Part shown: piece after piece, positions 16,835-24,554 of the stretch
How positions within the stretch are numbered: the first letter of the stretch is position 1
Layout of the letters: each line of letters begins with the position of its first letter
Assembly: GCA_015057425.1 (NCBI GenBank)
Contig: SVEL01000005.1
Coordinates: 62,001-126,000, forward strand
Direction: 5' to 3'
From: Lachnospiraceae bacterium
GTDB lineage: Bacteria > Bacillota > Clostridia > Lachnospirales > Lachnospiraceae
Length of the DNA stretch: 64,000 bases
The notes under the pieces: generated by a model
The model's database searches: none
Told to the model about the DNA's origin: nothing
What the model saw: only the letters and a program-made list of their open reading frames with translations
Translations under genes and position numbers: made by a program

Positions 16835-18022
16835 ATGAAAGAATTGCAACAATATATTGAATTAATGATAAAAGCAGATGTGCAAAAAATTATAATCAGC
16901 AATCCTGTTTCAAAAACAGAAACTTACAAGAAAATAGTTGTTGAAAATAAAGGAAAGACATATCAGATTTCATGTTACACTGATAAGCAGGTGTTTCACG
17001 AAAATGTTACATGGGAAGATTTGGTTAACAGATGTGCAGAACTTACGGAAAACCATTTCAAACAGATAAATGGTATGTCAGCAAGTGAAGAGCATATTAT
17101 TCTTATTTCCAAAAAGGGAGCATGCAATTATAAGGTTAAAAAGTGTGCTACTGATTCGGTAAAATTGCAGCCTAAGGCGGAAGAACATAACAGAAAGAAA
17201 AATTATATCCTCAAAGAGGGAATGAAGATTGAGCCACTGGTAGATATGGGTGTATTTACTAAGGATGGCAGAGTCGTTAATTCTATGTATGATAAATATA
17301 AGCAGATTAACAGGTTTATAGAAATCATAGATGATGAAATTTCCGGATTACAGGCAAAGGAGCTTAATGTTATTGATTTTGGCTGCGGGAAGTCATATTT
17401 AACTTTCGTGGTTTATTATTATTTAACTGAGGTTATGAATATTAAAGTAAATATGATTGGTCTTGATTTGAAAAAAGATGTTATAGAAAAGTGTAACCTT
17501 GCGGCAGAGAAGTATGGTTATGATAATTTGAAGTTCTGCTTAGGTGATATCAATGGATTTAATGCGCCATTTGATGTAGATATGGTTATAACATTGCATG
17601 CATGCGATACAGCCACGGATTATGCGTTATATAATGCAATCAAATGGAACGCAGGGATGATATTTTCCGTGCCGTGCTGCCAGCACGAATTAAATAAGCA
17701 GGTGAAACCTGAGAATTTACAGATAATGTCCCGATATGGGATTATCAAGGAAAGATTTGCGGCTTTGGCAACAGATGCCATAAGAGGAAATATACTTGAG
17801 TACTGTGGCTACAAGACACAGTTATTGGAATTTATCGACTTTGACCACACACCTAAAAACATATTAATAAGAGCTGTGAGAAGAAAGATGACACCAAAAA
17901 GTGTCAAGGATAATGCATTAAAAGAGATAAATGCCATAATCGATGAGTTTTCATTTTCACCGACATTATATAATTTGTTGGGGTTAGGTGATGAGAATAG
18001 CGAGGCAGATAATCCAAAATAA
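16835..18022 (+). CDS. Class I SAM-dependent methyltransferase (Methyltransf_32 type)
   Basis: A 395-residue protein. Residues 1-150 are a less typical N-terminal region. The Rossmann methyltransferase core starts with VIDFGCGKSYLTF near residue 180, then MIGLDLKKDVIEKC, and ends with the distinctive FSVPCCQHELN near residue 290. The CCQHE element is what I recall of the Methyltransf_32 family, members of which act on RNA or protein; the substrate here is unknown. It is preceded by the lipoprotein gene and followed by noncoding sequence. Confidence 0.8.
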   Translation: MKELQQYIELMIKADVQKIIISNPVSKTETYKKIVVENKGKTYQISCYTDKQVFHENVTWEDLVNRCAELTENHFKQINGMSASEEHIILISKKGACNYKVKKCATDSVKLQPKAEEHNRKKNYILKEGMKIEPLVDMGVFTKDGRVVNSMYDKYKQINRFIEIIDDEISGLQAKELNVIDFGCGKSYLTFVVYYYLTEVMNIKVNMIGLDLKKDVIEKCNLAAEKYGYDNLKFCLGDINGFNAPFDVDMVITLHACDTATDYALYNAIKWNAGMIFSVPCCQHELNKQVKPENLQIMSRYGIIKERFAALATDAIRGNILEYCGYKTQLLEFIDFDHTPKNILIRAVRRKMTPKSVKDNALKEINAIIDEFSFSPTLYNLLGLGDENSEADNPK

Positions 18023-18370
18023 AAGATTGACAATTAAAAATATCGGTGTTATTATTGTCAAAATATTTATTATATATCAAAATTGCTTTAGTGCGAGAGC
18101 ATAGGTAAAAGCAGCAAAGATATATTACGTGGAGAGGCATATGAAACAGAGATTATATTCAATTGTACAGGTCAATATGTATTACCAGAGACGTATTTAG
18201 CATGTAGCTGTGAATTGGCACAGTTATAGGCGGATAGGTCTTATATGTCTGTGCGAAATATGAATGTAATCATAGGATATATTGATTTTATATATGATTT
18301 AATTATCGCATCAGACATAGAGTTTATGTTTGGTGCGTTTTTTGTGCTATAGAAAACAAGGAGGAAAGTT
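18023..18370. other. Intergenic stretch with two hairpins
   Basis: No gene is supported. TTGACAAT (from 18028) can pair with ATTGTCAA (ending near 18062), just after the methyltransferase stop, as a weak end-of-operon hairpin. A stronger terminator shape lies at 18307-18344. A short open frame of about 45 codons near 18090-18230 has no ribosome site and no recognisable content. Confidence 0.5.
18307..18344 (+). terminator. Terminator-like hairpin before the dead acetyltransferase gene
   Basis: CGCATCAGACATA (18307-18319) pairs with TATGTTTGGTGCG (18325-18337), using two G-U pairs, followed by six T residues. The upstream transcript it ends is not evident; an unrecognised small RNA is possible. 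Confidence 0.6.
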
Positions 18371-18596
18371 ATGAATCATCAAGGAACTATTTTAATTGAA
18401 ACCGACAGACTGATATTAAGAAGGTTTGTGGCGGAAGATGTAAAAGAGATGTATCAGAATTGGTACAGACTATGATATTGAAAATTATAAGTCCGGCAGA
18501 GTTATGCAAAAAGTAGGAATGAAATACGAAGGAATATTACGAGCTAACGGGAAAACAACGGAGGAATTATCGATGAGGTATGGTATTAGTTTTTGC
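18371..18596 (+). pseudogene. Broken GNAT (RimJ-like) acetyltransferase
   Basis: The ribosome site AAGGAGG and ATG 18371 are intact. The first 34 codons read as the start of a RimJ-type N-acetyltransferase (ETDRLILRRFVAEDVKEMY), then a TGA stops them. In another frame, from about 18490, the typical C-terminal block follows: SGRVMQKVGMKYEGILRANG, then MRYGIS. Roughly 100 residues of the middle are missing and the frame is shifted, so the gene has an internal deletion. The 63-bp repeat array begins about 30 bases later. Confidence 0.8.
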
Positions 18597-18620
18597 GGGA
18601 TGAGTATGTTGAAAAAACTG

Positions 18621-18914
18621 TTTACCTACTGTAAGAGAGAAAACCTTGTACGAGTAGGTAAAAAAAGAAGGGAAGCAAGATTTTTTACCTACTGTAAGAG
18701 AGGAAATATTGTATGAGTAGGTAAAAAAAGAAGGGAAGCAAGATTTTTTACCTACTGTAAGAGAGGAAATATTGTATGAGTAGGTAAAAAAAGAAGGGAA
18801 GCAAGATTTTTTACCTACTGTAAGAGAGAAAACCTTGTACGAGTAGGTAAGAAAAGAAGGAAAGCAAGGATTATTACCTACCATAATCGTAAGAACGTAC
18901 TTCCGGTAGGTAAT
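18621..18914. repeat. Five-unit 63-bp tandem hairpin array
   Basis: ACCTAC recurs at 18624, 18687, 18750, 18813 and 18876, a period of exactly 63. Each unit has a stem of up to 10 bases (TTTACCTACT with AGTAGGTAAA) around a loop of about 22 bases, then a spacer of about 27 A/G-rich bases. The loop comes in two versions among units 1-4. The fifth unit has a different loop, yet the stem is kept by paired changes (ATTACCTACC with GGTAGGTAAT). All units are open in several frames because 63 is divisible by three, which creates repetitive but unconvincing open frames on both strands. Confidence 0.92.
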
Positions 18915-18974
18915 ATATGTTTGTAAGTTAAAAACCAAGAAATTATCTAATATAAAAGGAAGAAAGGAGCAAAT

Positions 18975-19547
18975 ATGAAAGTAGAAGAAAAAGAAATTAA
19001 ACTTAAAGATGGACGAATGCTTATTTTAAGAAGTCCCAAATTATCTGATGCAGAGGAATTGATTGAATATTTAAAGGTTACGGCAGGAGAGACGGAATTC
19101 TTGTTGAAGTATCCTGAAGAGGTAAATATTACTATTGAGCAAGAAGAAGGGATATTGCAGTGGTTTCTTGATTCGGATAGAGATTTAATGATTATAGCAG
19201 AGGTTGATGGGAAAATAGCAGGTAACTGTAGTCTTTCGCCTGTTGGCAAAAAGATAAGGGTACGCCACAGATGCTCCATTGGTATTGCTTTATATGAAGA
19301 ATACTGGGGACTTGGAATAGGAACAGCGCTTTTAAAATATTTGATAGAAAAAGCAAAAGAAATGGGTTACGAACAGATGGAATTGGTTGTAGTAAAAAGA
19401 AACGAACAGGCCATTGCTTTATACAAGAAAATGGGATTTGTCGAATGTGGAGGCAGACCAAATGCTATGAAGCATAAGGATGGCAGCTATGATGATGACA
19501 TTATTATGGTTAAAGAATTTATAGGAGGTCAAGATGCTTATACGTAA
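18975..19547 (+). CDS. GNAT family N-acetyltransferase
   Basis: A 190-residue acetyltransferase that would move an acetyl group from acetyl-CoA to an amine. The acetyl-CoA binding motif A is seen as the segment SIGIALYEEYWGLGIGTALL near residues 102-121, followed by YEQMELVVVKRNEQAIALYKK-type motif B and KMGFVECG. The substrate is unknown. An AAAGGAG site precedes the ATG. It overlaps the next acetyltransferase gene by 14 bases, so the two are translationally coupled. Confidence 0.88.
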   Translation: MKVEEKEIKLKDGRMLILRSPKLSDAEELIEYLKVTAGETEFLLKYPEEVNITIEQEEGILQWFLDSDRDLMIIAEVDGKIAGNCSLSPVGKKIRVRHRCSIGIALYEEYWGLGIGTALLKYLIEKAKEMGYEQMELVVVKRNEQAIALYKKMGFVECGGRPNAMKHKDGSYDDDIIMVKEFIGGQDAYT

Positions 19548-19992
19548 TATGATGTTGAATGATTATGAAGCTGTAGATAAATTAATGCAACAACTACATA
19601 ATTTGCATGTGGAGGGTAGACCAGACTTATACGTAGCTTTAGAACATCCGTATTCTGAAACAGAATTTAAAGAAAAAGTAGAGAGTGATGATTATATTTC
19701 TATTTTGGCTGAAGAAGATGATATGGTTATCGGTATATGTTTTGTGAAGATGAAAAAGCGAAGTATGATGGTGAATATGCCTACAGCGTATATGGATGAT
19801 TTGTGTGTTGCTAAAGCCATGCTCAGAAAGGGTGTAGCAACAAAGCTTTACAGAGAGGCAGAGAAAAGAGCAAAAGAATTAGGTGCTAAAAGAATGGATT
19901 TGATGGTATGGGGATTCAACGAGGAAGCTATAGCATTTTACAAATCGTTAGGTATGAAGGAACAGAGATATATTTTTGAGAAGGAATTGTAA
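19534..19992 (+). CDS. GNAT family N-acetyltransferase
   Basis: A second acetyltransferase (152 residues) with a complete GNAT core: AYMDDLCVAKAMLRKGVATKL near residues 86-108, LMVWGFNEEAIAFYKSLGM near 128-146. Its ribosome site GGAGG and ATG lie inside the end of the preceding acetyltransferase gene, in another frame. The pair is unlikely to be a recent duplication because sequence similarity outside the motifs is low. Substrate unknown. Confidence 0.88.
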   Translation: MLIRNMMLNDYEAVDKLMQQLHNLHVEGRPDLYVALEHPYSETEFKEKVESDDYISILAEEDDMVIGICFVKMKKRSMMVNMPTAYMDDLCVAKAMLRKGVATKLYREAEKRAKELGAKRMDLMVWGFNEEAIAFYKSLGMKEQRYIFEKEL

Positions 19993-20154
19993 GGTGTCAA
20001 GAAAATTAATGAGTTATTAATATTTTACTTTACAAACCATTGGTTTAGTGGCTTAATAGTGCTATGGGTATAAAAAGAACTTGACTCTGCCCTAAGGTTA
20101 TCCTTTAGTCTACCTAATATAAAAATACATTATAATATGTAGGAGGTAAGAACT

Positions 20155-20922
20155 ATGATACTGGAAGAATTTGATTTTAATAAGGAAGCGATAATTAACC
20201 CTCATGATTGTGTCGAGAAGATAGAGGGTATGCCGAAGGTTGCAGTGGCATGTTTTGAACACAAAACTTTTAACAGATTGTTAGACTGTTTAGAGTGTGA
20301 ACAGGTAAGCAGCATTAAAAATGCTAATGGTGCGGAACCGGTATATAAGACCATTTACAAAGATAAAGAGATAGCACTGTTTATGATGGACATGGGTGCG
20401 CCGGGGGCATCAGGAGACTTGGAAGAAGTATATGCAATGGGCGTAGATACAGTTATTGTGTATGGCTCGTGTGGTGTGCTTGATAAGAACATAGGTGACC
20501 ACTCGGTTATAATACCTACGTCAGCAGTAAGAGATGAAGGCGTAAGCTATCACTATGCACCGCCTTCAGATGAAATCAAAGCAAATGTAAAGTATATGGA
20601 AGAGTTTACAACACTTCTTGATGAAATAAAATGCTCATACATAACCGGAAAGACGTGGACAACAGATGCTTTTTATCGTGAAACAAGAGAAAAAATGGAA
20701 AGAAGAAAAGCACAGGGGTGTATATGCGTTGATATGGAGTGTGCATCATTGGCAGCAGTAGCACAGTTTAGGGACAAGGCGTGTTTACAATTCTTCTGGG
20801 CAGCAGATAGTTTGGACGGAGAAGAATGGGATCAAAGGAGCCTTAGCAGTAATGTGAAGTTTGATGAAAAAGATGGCTTTTCAAGACTTGCCCTTGAGCT
20901 TGCCGTAAGAATACAAAAGTAA
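20155..20922 (+). CDS. Nucleoside phosphorylase (PNP/UDP family)
   Basis: A 255-residue member of the purine-nucleoside/uridine phosphorylase family, which splits a nucleoside with phosphate into base and pentose-1-phosphate. Visible blocks are MDMGAPGASGDLEE near residue 80, VIVYGSCGVLDKNIGDHSV near 100-118, GKTWTTDAFYRE near 163, and CVDMECASLAAVAQ near 185-199, the last with the ribose-binding Met-Glu pair. Base specificity cannot be decided by eye. A TAGGAGG site and an AT-rich TATAAT-like stretch precede it. Confidence 0.88.
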   Translation: MILEEFDFNKEAIINPHDCVEKIEGMPKVAVACFEHKTFNRLLDCLECEQVSSIKNANGAEPVYKTIYKDKEIALFMMDMGAPGASGDLEEVYAMGVDTVIVYGSCGVLDKNIGDHSVIIPTSAVRDEGVSYHYAPPSDEIKANVKYMEEFTTLLDEIKCSYITGKTWTTDAFYRETREKMERRKAQGCICVDMECASLAAVAQFRDKACLQFFWAADSLDGEEWDQRSLSSNVKFDEKDGFSRLALELAVRIQK

Positions 20923-20984
20923 GAATTTATAGGATAAGCTACCTATATGAACGATTGGAAGAACGGTATGAAACGGAGATAAAT

Positions 20985-21671
20985 ATGAAGAAACTGATTA
21001 AGACAGCAATAATAAAAACATTGCCGGTTATGGCAGGATATATTGTACTGGGGTTTGGCTTTGGTATAATTTCTGAAAAAAACGGATATGGCCTTTTGTG
21101 GGCACTTGCCATGAGTTTATTTGTATATGCCGGGTCCATGCAATATGTAATGATAAGCCTGTTGACATCAGGTGCATCAATAATTACCACAGCATTAACC
21201 ACACTGATGGTAAATGCCCGTCACCTGTTTTATGGTGTGTCTATGATAGAACCATATAAAAAAGCAGGAAAGTTTAAACCATATCTTATATTTGGACTTA
21301 CTGACGAGACATATTCACTTGTATGCAGCGGAAAGGGTCCGGACGGACTTAATTTTCACAAGTATAGCTTCTTCGTTTCATTATTCAATCATATGTACTG
21401 GATAACAGGAACTTTATTGGGAGTTTTGGCAGGGACAATAATTAAATTCAATACTGCTGGTGTTGATTTTGCAATGACGGCACTTTTTATAACGGTGTTT
21501 GTGGAACAGTGGAAGAGTACAAAGAATCACATTCCGGCCATTATAGGAGTAGTTGCGTCAGTGATATGTCTTATGATTTTCGGTAGTGATAACTTCCTTA
21601 TACCGACCATGATTTTAATAGGATTATCGTTGTCACTTGGCAGGAGATTTATAGATAAGGAGGAAGCGTAA
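20985..21671 (+). CDS. azlC: AzlC-like branched-chain amino acid exporter, large subunit
   Basis: A 228-residue membrane protein of the AzlC/YgaZ family, which with small AzlD/YgaH exports branched-chain amino acids or analogues. The N-terminus has the family block LPVMAGYIVLGFGFGII, and the middle has NARHLFYGVSMIEPYK. About seven membrane segments are present. Start ATG 20985 follows ACGGAGA; a TTG 30 bases upstream is less likely. The azlD partner begins two bases after the stop, so coupling is expected. A second azlC/azlD pair lies near 58-60 kb. Confidence 0.9.
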   Translation: MKKLIKTAIIKTLPVMAGYIVLGFGFGIISEKNGYGLLWALAMSLFVYAGSMQYVMISLLTSGASIITTALTTLMVNARHLFYGVSMIEPYKKAGKFKPYLIFGLTDETYSLVCSGKGPDGLNFHKYSFFVSLFNHMYWITGTLLGVLAGTIIKFNTAGVDFAMTALFITVFVEQWKSTKNHIPAIIGVVASVICLMIFGSDNFLIPTMILIGLSLSLGRRFIDKEEA

Positions 21672-21672
21672 G

Positions 21673-22002
21673 ATGAATTCTGTACATTCAATTGTAATAG
21701 TTGCAGTAGTTGCCTTGGTGACAATTGCATTACGATTTCTTCCGTTTATAGTGTTTGGCGGCAAAAGAAAGACACCGGAAATAGTTACATATCTTGGAAA
21801 GGTATTGCCATATGCCATAATGGCTATGCTTGTTGTTTATTGTCTCAAACATATATCGTTTATAAAGTCACCATTCGGTCTTCCGGAGATATTAGCAGGG
21901 GCAGTAGTTGTATTGTTGCATTTATGGAAAAGAAACACCTTACTTAGTATTGTAAGCGGAACAGTTATATATATGTTGCTTGTACAGATTGTATTTGTAT
22001 AA
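21673..22002 (+). CDS. azlD: AzlD-like small subunit of amino acid exporter
   Basis: A 109-residue membrane protein with about four hydrophobic segments, typical for AzlD. Family features are ALRFLPFIVF near residue 20 and YLGKVLPYAIMAMLVVYCLK near 40-60. Its ribosome site AAGGAGG lies inside the end of azlC and its ATG follows one base after the azlC stop, so the two proteins are made together. Confidence 0.9.
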   Translation: MNSVHSIVIVAVVALVTIALRFLPFIVFGGKRKTPEIVTYLGKVLPYAIMAMLVVYCLKHISFIKSPFGLPEILAGAVVVLLHLWKRNTLLSIVSGTVIYMLLVQIVFV

Positions 22003-22016
22003 GGATGATTATAGAC

Positions 22017-22045
22017 TTTTCATAAAAAATCAAATGTGATATAAT
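22017..22045 (+). promoter_or_regulatory. Likely promoter of the membrane GGDEF gene
   Basis: A perfect TATAAT (22040-22045) is preceded, 17 bases upstream, by TTTTCA, which matches four of six -35 positions. It lies 50 bases before the GGDEF gene start. Confidence 0.5.
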
Positions 22046-22094
22046 ATAACGAAATGCAGATAGATTGTGATTGAAAAAGTCAGGGGGTCAGATT

Positions 22095-23177
22095 ATGCTT
22101 CAGGAATTTGTATATGCTAATTATGCAACATTTATTATTGCGGCATTTATGGTTATATTCCTTATTACTAATACGGCTTTTGACAAGAAGGAAACAAAGC
22201 TCTTTATGCGAGCGATAATATTTGCGATAATTCTTGTTATTGTAGATAGTATAGAATGGTATGCAGCATCTATGAAAGAACCGGGCATGTTAAGAATATG
22301 GATGTCGGCTATCGGTTATACGGTGAGACCGCTTTGTGTTTTGTGCATATTGAACATAGTTGTCCGTAATAAAAAAGTAAAGAAATTTCTTATGTATTTA
22401 CCGGCTGTTTTAAATGCAGTTGTTGCGTTTTCTTCGTTGTTTTCAGGAATAGCATTTTCATATGACGAAAATAATCAGTTTGTGAGAGGGCCTCTTGGTT
22501 GGTCTCCGTTTGTTGTTACAGGATTATATTTATTCATATTAATAATATATTCGGTATTTTATTTTAAAGAAAAGAATTACTACGAGGCATTAATCGTATT
22601 TGCCATTGTTATAGCGGCAGTTATGTCAGTAGTGCTGGAGATGATATTTGGTAAAGACGGTTTAATTAATGTTACTATAGTCATTTCCGTTACATTTTAC
22701 TATTTATTTTTCCACACTCAGACATTTAAGAGAGACCATCTGACTAAGGTGTTGAACAGAAGAAGCTTTTTTATGGATGCGGAAAAACATAGGGAAAGTA
22801 TTACCGGTGTGGTTTGCCTGGATTTAAATTATTTGAAAAAGATAAATGACGGTTCAGGTCATGATGCGGGAGATACGGCATTGCTTACCCTTACAAAGGT
22901 AATAGGCAAAAATTTACTTAAGGATTGTTATCTTTATAGGACCGGCGGCGATGAATTTGCTATCTTGTGTATAAAGAAAAATCAAAATCAAATAGAAGAA
23001 ATGATTAAAGCTATAAAAGAAGAAATGTCGAAAACGTCGTATAGCTGTGCTATGGGACTTGCTATGTGCAATAATAATACAGAAAAGATAAAGGAAGTAT
23101 TAGACAAAGCTGATAAAGCAATGTATGAAGACAAAATGTTGATGAAGAGCATTGTGAAAGAATCAAATGCACAGTAG
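22095..23177 (+). CDS. Membrane-bound diguanylate cyclase (GGDEF)
   Basis: A 360-residue protein with about seven membrane helices in residues 1-215 and a C-terminal GGDEF domain. The catalytic loop RTGGDEFAIL is intact near residue 283, and the substrate-binding DLNYLKKINDGSGHDAGD lies near 250. It should make cyclic-di-GMP from two GTP. No RxxD inhibitory site is seen before the catalytic loop, so product inhibition may be absent. The membrane part probably senses an unknown signal. Start ATG 22095 follows AGGGGG; a TTG further upstream is less likely. Confidence 0.9.
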   Translation: MLQEFVYANYATFIIAAFMVIFLITNTAFDKKETKLFMRAIIFAIILVIVDSIEWYAASMKEPGMLRIWMSAIGYTVRPLCVLCILNIVVRNKKVKKFLMYLPAVLNAVVAFSSLFSGIAFSYDENNQFVRGPLGWSPFVVTGLYLFILIIYSVFYFKEKNYYEALIVFAIVIAAVMSVVLEMIFGKDGLINVTIVISVTFYYLFFHTQTFKRDHLTKVLNRRSFFMDAEKHRESITGVVCLDLNYLKKINDGSGHDAGDTALLTLTKVIGKNLLKDCYLYRTGGDEFAILCIKKNQNQIEEMIKAIKEEMSKTSYSCAMGLAMCNNNTEKIKEVLDKADKAMYEDKMLMKSIVKESNAQ

Positions 23178-23189
23178 AAGTATTACATT

Positions 23190-23217
23190 GGTGAGTTGCT
23201 TATGCAGCTCACCTTTA
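23190..23217 (+). terminator. Rho-independent terminator after the GGDEF gene
   Basis: GGTGAGTTGC (23190-23199) pairs with GCAGCTCACC (23204-23213), with one G-U pair, followed by three T residues. Confidence 0.75.
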
Positions 23218-23247
23218 TCATTTATCAAATTATATTTTCAAATTATA

Positions 23248-23275
23248 TGAAACCTACGGAAAAAATTAACGAGTT
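23248..23275 (+). promoter_or_regulatory. ECF-type promoter of the sigma/serpin operon
   Basis: TGAAAC (23248-23253) and CGAGTT (23270-23275) are 16 bases apart. This matches the usual extracytoplasmic-function sigma promoter layout TGAAAC-N16-CGTC in front of a gene for such a factor, which suggests autoregulation. Confidence 0.6.
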
Positions 23276-23310
23276 ATAGTATAGAGGACCTCAAAGAAAC
23301 GGAGAATGTC

Positions 23311-23871
23311 ATGCAGGATAAAGAAATAGTAAAGCTTTACTTAAGTCGGGACGAGTCGGCTGTTACAGAGACTCAGAACAAGTATGACCGATATCTTACA
23401 AAAATTGCATATAATATCTTGCAGGATTTGGAAGACTGTAAGGAAAGCGTCAATGATACATATCTGGCTGCGTGGAATTCCATACCACCTCACAGCCCGG
23501 AGAATCTGGCAACTTACTTAGGTAAGCTTAACAGAAGAATATCCATTGATATTTTCCGTAAACGCAATGCAGAAAAACGAAAAGGTTCGGAGTATGCCGT
23601 ATCTATTTCAGAACTTGATGATTGTATCTCAGGAGGAAGTATGCCGGAAGACAGTATAGATGAGAAACTTCTTGCAGGAGCCATAAATGAATTTTTAAGA
23701 ACATTGTCGGAAGAGGCACGTAATACTTTTATAGGAAGATATTATTTCCTTGATTCGGTAAAAGATGTGGCGGCTTATTGCGGAATGAGTGAATCTAAAG
23801 CAAAAAGTATGTTGTTTAGAACAAGGTGTAGCTTAAGGGAATATCTCATAAAGGAGGGATTTGATTTATGA
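23311..23871 (+). CDS. ECF-type RNA polymerase sigma factor
   Basis: A 186-residue sigma-70 family protein with only regions 2 and 4. Region 2 spans about residues 10-95 (LTKIAYNILQDLEDCKESV, then WNSIPPH and RRISIDIFRKRNAEKR) and region 4 about 125-180 (ARNTFIGRYYFLDSVKDVA, CGMSESKAKSMLFRTR). It redirects polymerase to a small regulon, and the promoter in front of it has the ECF layout. Its stop overlaps the next gene's start (ATGA), as is usual for a sigma factor and its membrane controller. Confidence 0.88.
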   Translation: MQDKEIVKLYLSRDESAVTETQNKYDRYLTKIAYNILQDLEDCKESVNDTYLAAWNSIPPHSPENLATYLGKLNRRISIDIFRKRNAEKRKGSEYAVSISELDDCISGGSMPEDSIDEKLLAGAINEFLRTLSEEARNTFIGRYYFLDSVKDVAAYCGMSESKAKSMLFRTRCSLREYLIKEGFDL

Positions 23872-24521
23872 GTCAGGATAAAATACACGACGCAATGAAT
23901 TATCTTGATGATGATTTAATTGAGTCCGTAGATATGTTGAGACAGAACTATAAATATAAAAGTAACAGGAAAATATTTACAATCAAAACATTTTTAGCTT
24001 CGGCAGCAAGTATATTGATTGTTCTTGTAGGCGTATCGGCTGTTTTTAGGGTGATGGATATTAGTATTTTTGACCTTGATAAATTTACCGGCACAGATAA
24101 ATTCAAAAGTGAAAGCTTTACACATGAAGACAGCGTACCGATTATAAATGAAAATGCAACGGAGATTAATGATACGGTTTCAAATGAAGGTTCTGCAAGT
24201 GGAGAACTTGATGAAGAAGGGATTAATACAGAAACGGTTATCTTTTACGGAAAAGTAATTTCATGGGAAAAAGGAGGCTTTCGTTGCAGGGTGACATCCG
24301 GAATGGATGACACCATAGCCGAAAATAATAAAGAGTTACTGATTGCATATTCGCCTCAAACAATAGTTTGCGATGAAAAAACAGGTGAAGCATATGGTTA
24401 CACAGATAGAAACAAAGAAAAATACAGTAACATTATTAAAATAGGTGAAATACTTCGAATAGAAGTCATGTATGTAGTAGATGATTGTACTGTAAAGGCA
24501 ATGGAAATTAGAGCAGAATAA
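23868..24521 (+). CDS. Putative membrane anti-sigma factor
   Basis: A 217-residue protein with a short cytoplasmic N-terminus (residues 1-42), one membrane helix (LASAASILIVLVGVSAVF near 45-63) and an extracellular part of about 150 residues. The N-terminal HDAMNYLDDDLIESVD is a common opening of Clostridia proteins encoded after ECF sigma genes. The overlap with the sigma gene and the topology support a role in holding the sigma factor at the membrane until an external signal arrives. No zinc-binding anti-sigma motif is seen. The family is not certain. Confidence 0.7.
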   Translation: MSQDKIHDAMNYLDDDLIESVDMLRQNYKYKSNRKIFTIKTFLASAASILIVLVGVSAVFRVMDISIFDLDKFTGTDKFKSESFTHEDSVPIINENATEINDTVSNEGSASGELDEEGINTETVIFYGKVISWEKGGFRCRVTSGMDDTIAENNKELLIAYSPQTIVCDEKTGEAYGYTDRNKEKYSNIIKIGEILRIEVMYVVDDCTVKAMEIRAE

Positions 24522-24554
24522 AAGGTAGAAACAGACAACAAGGAGGGATTTATT

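Noticed and set aside
18621-18914. CRISPR-like regular repeat array
   Set aside because: Units repeat over their whole 63 bases, including the part that would be spacer, and no cas gene is near.
18567-18938. A minus-strand open frame of 123 codons with 21-residue repeats (CFPSFFTYSY type)
   Set aside because: It is the shadow of the 63-bp array, which is open in several frames because its period is divisible by three. It has no ribosome site and no known domain.
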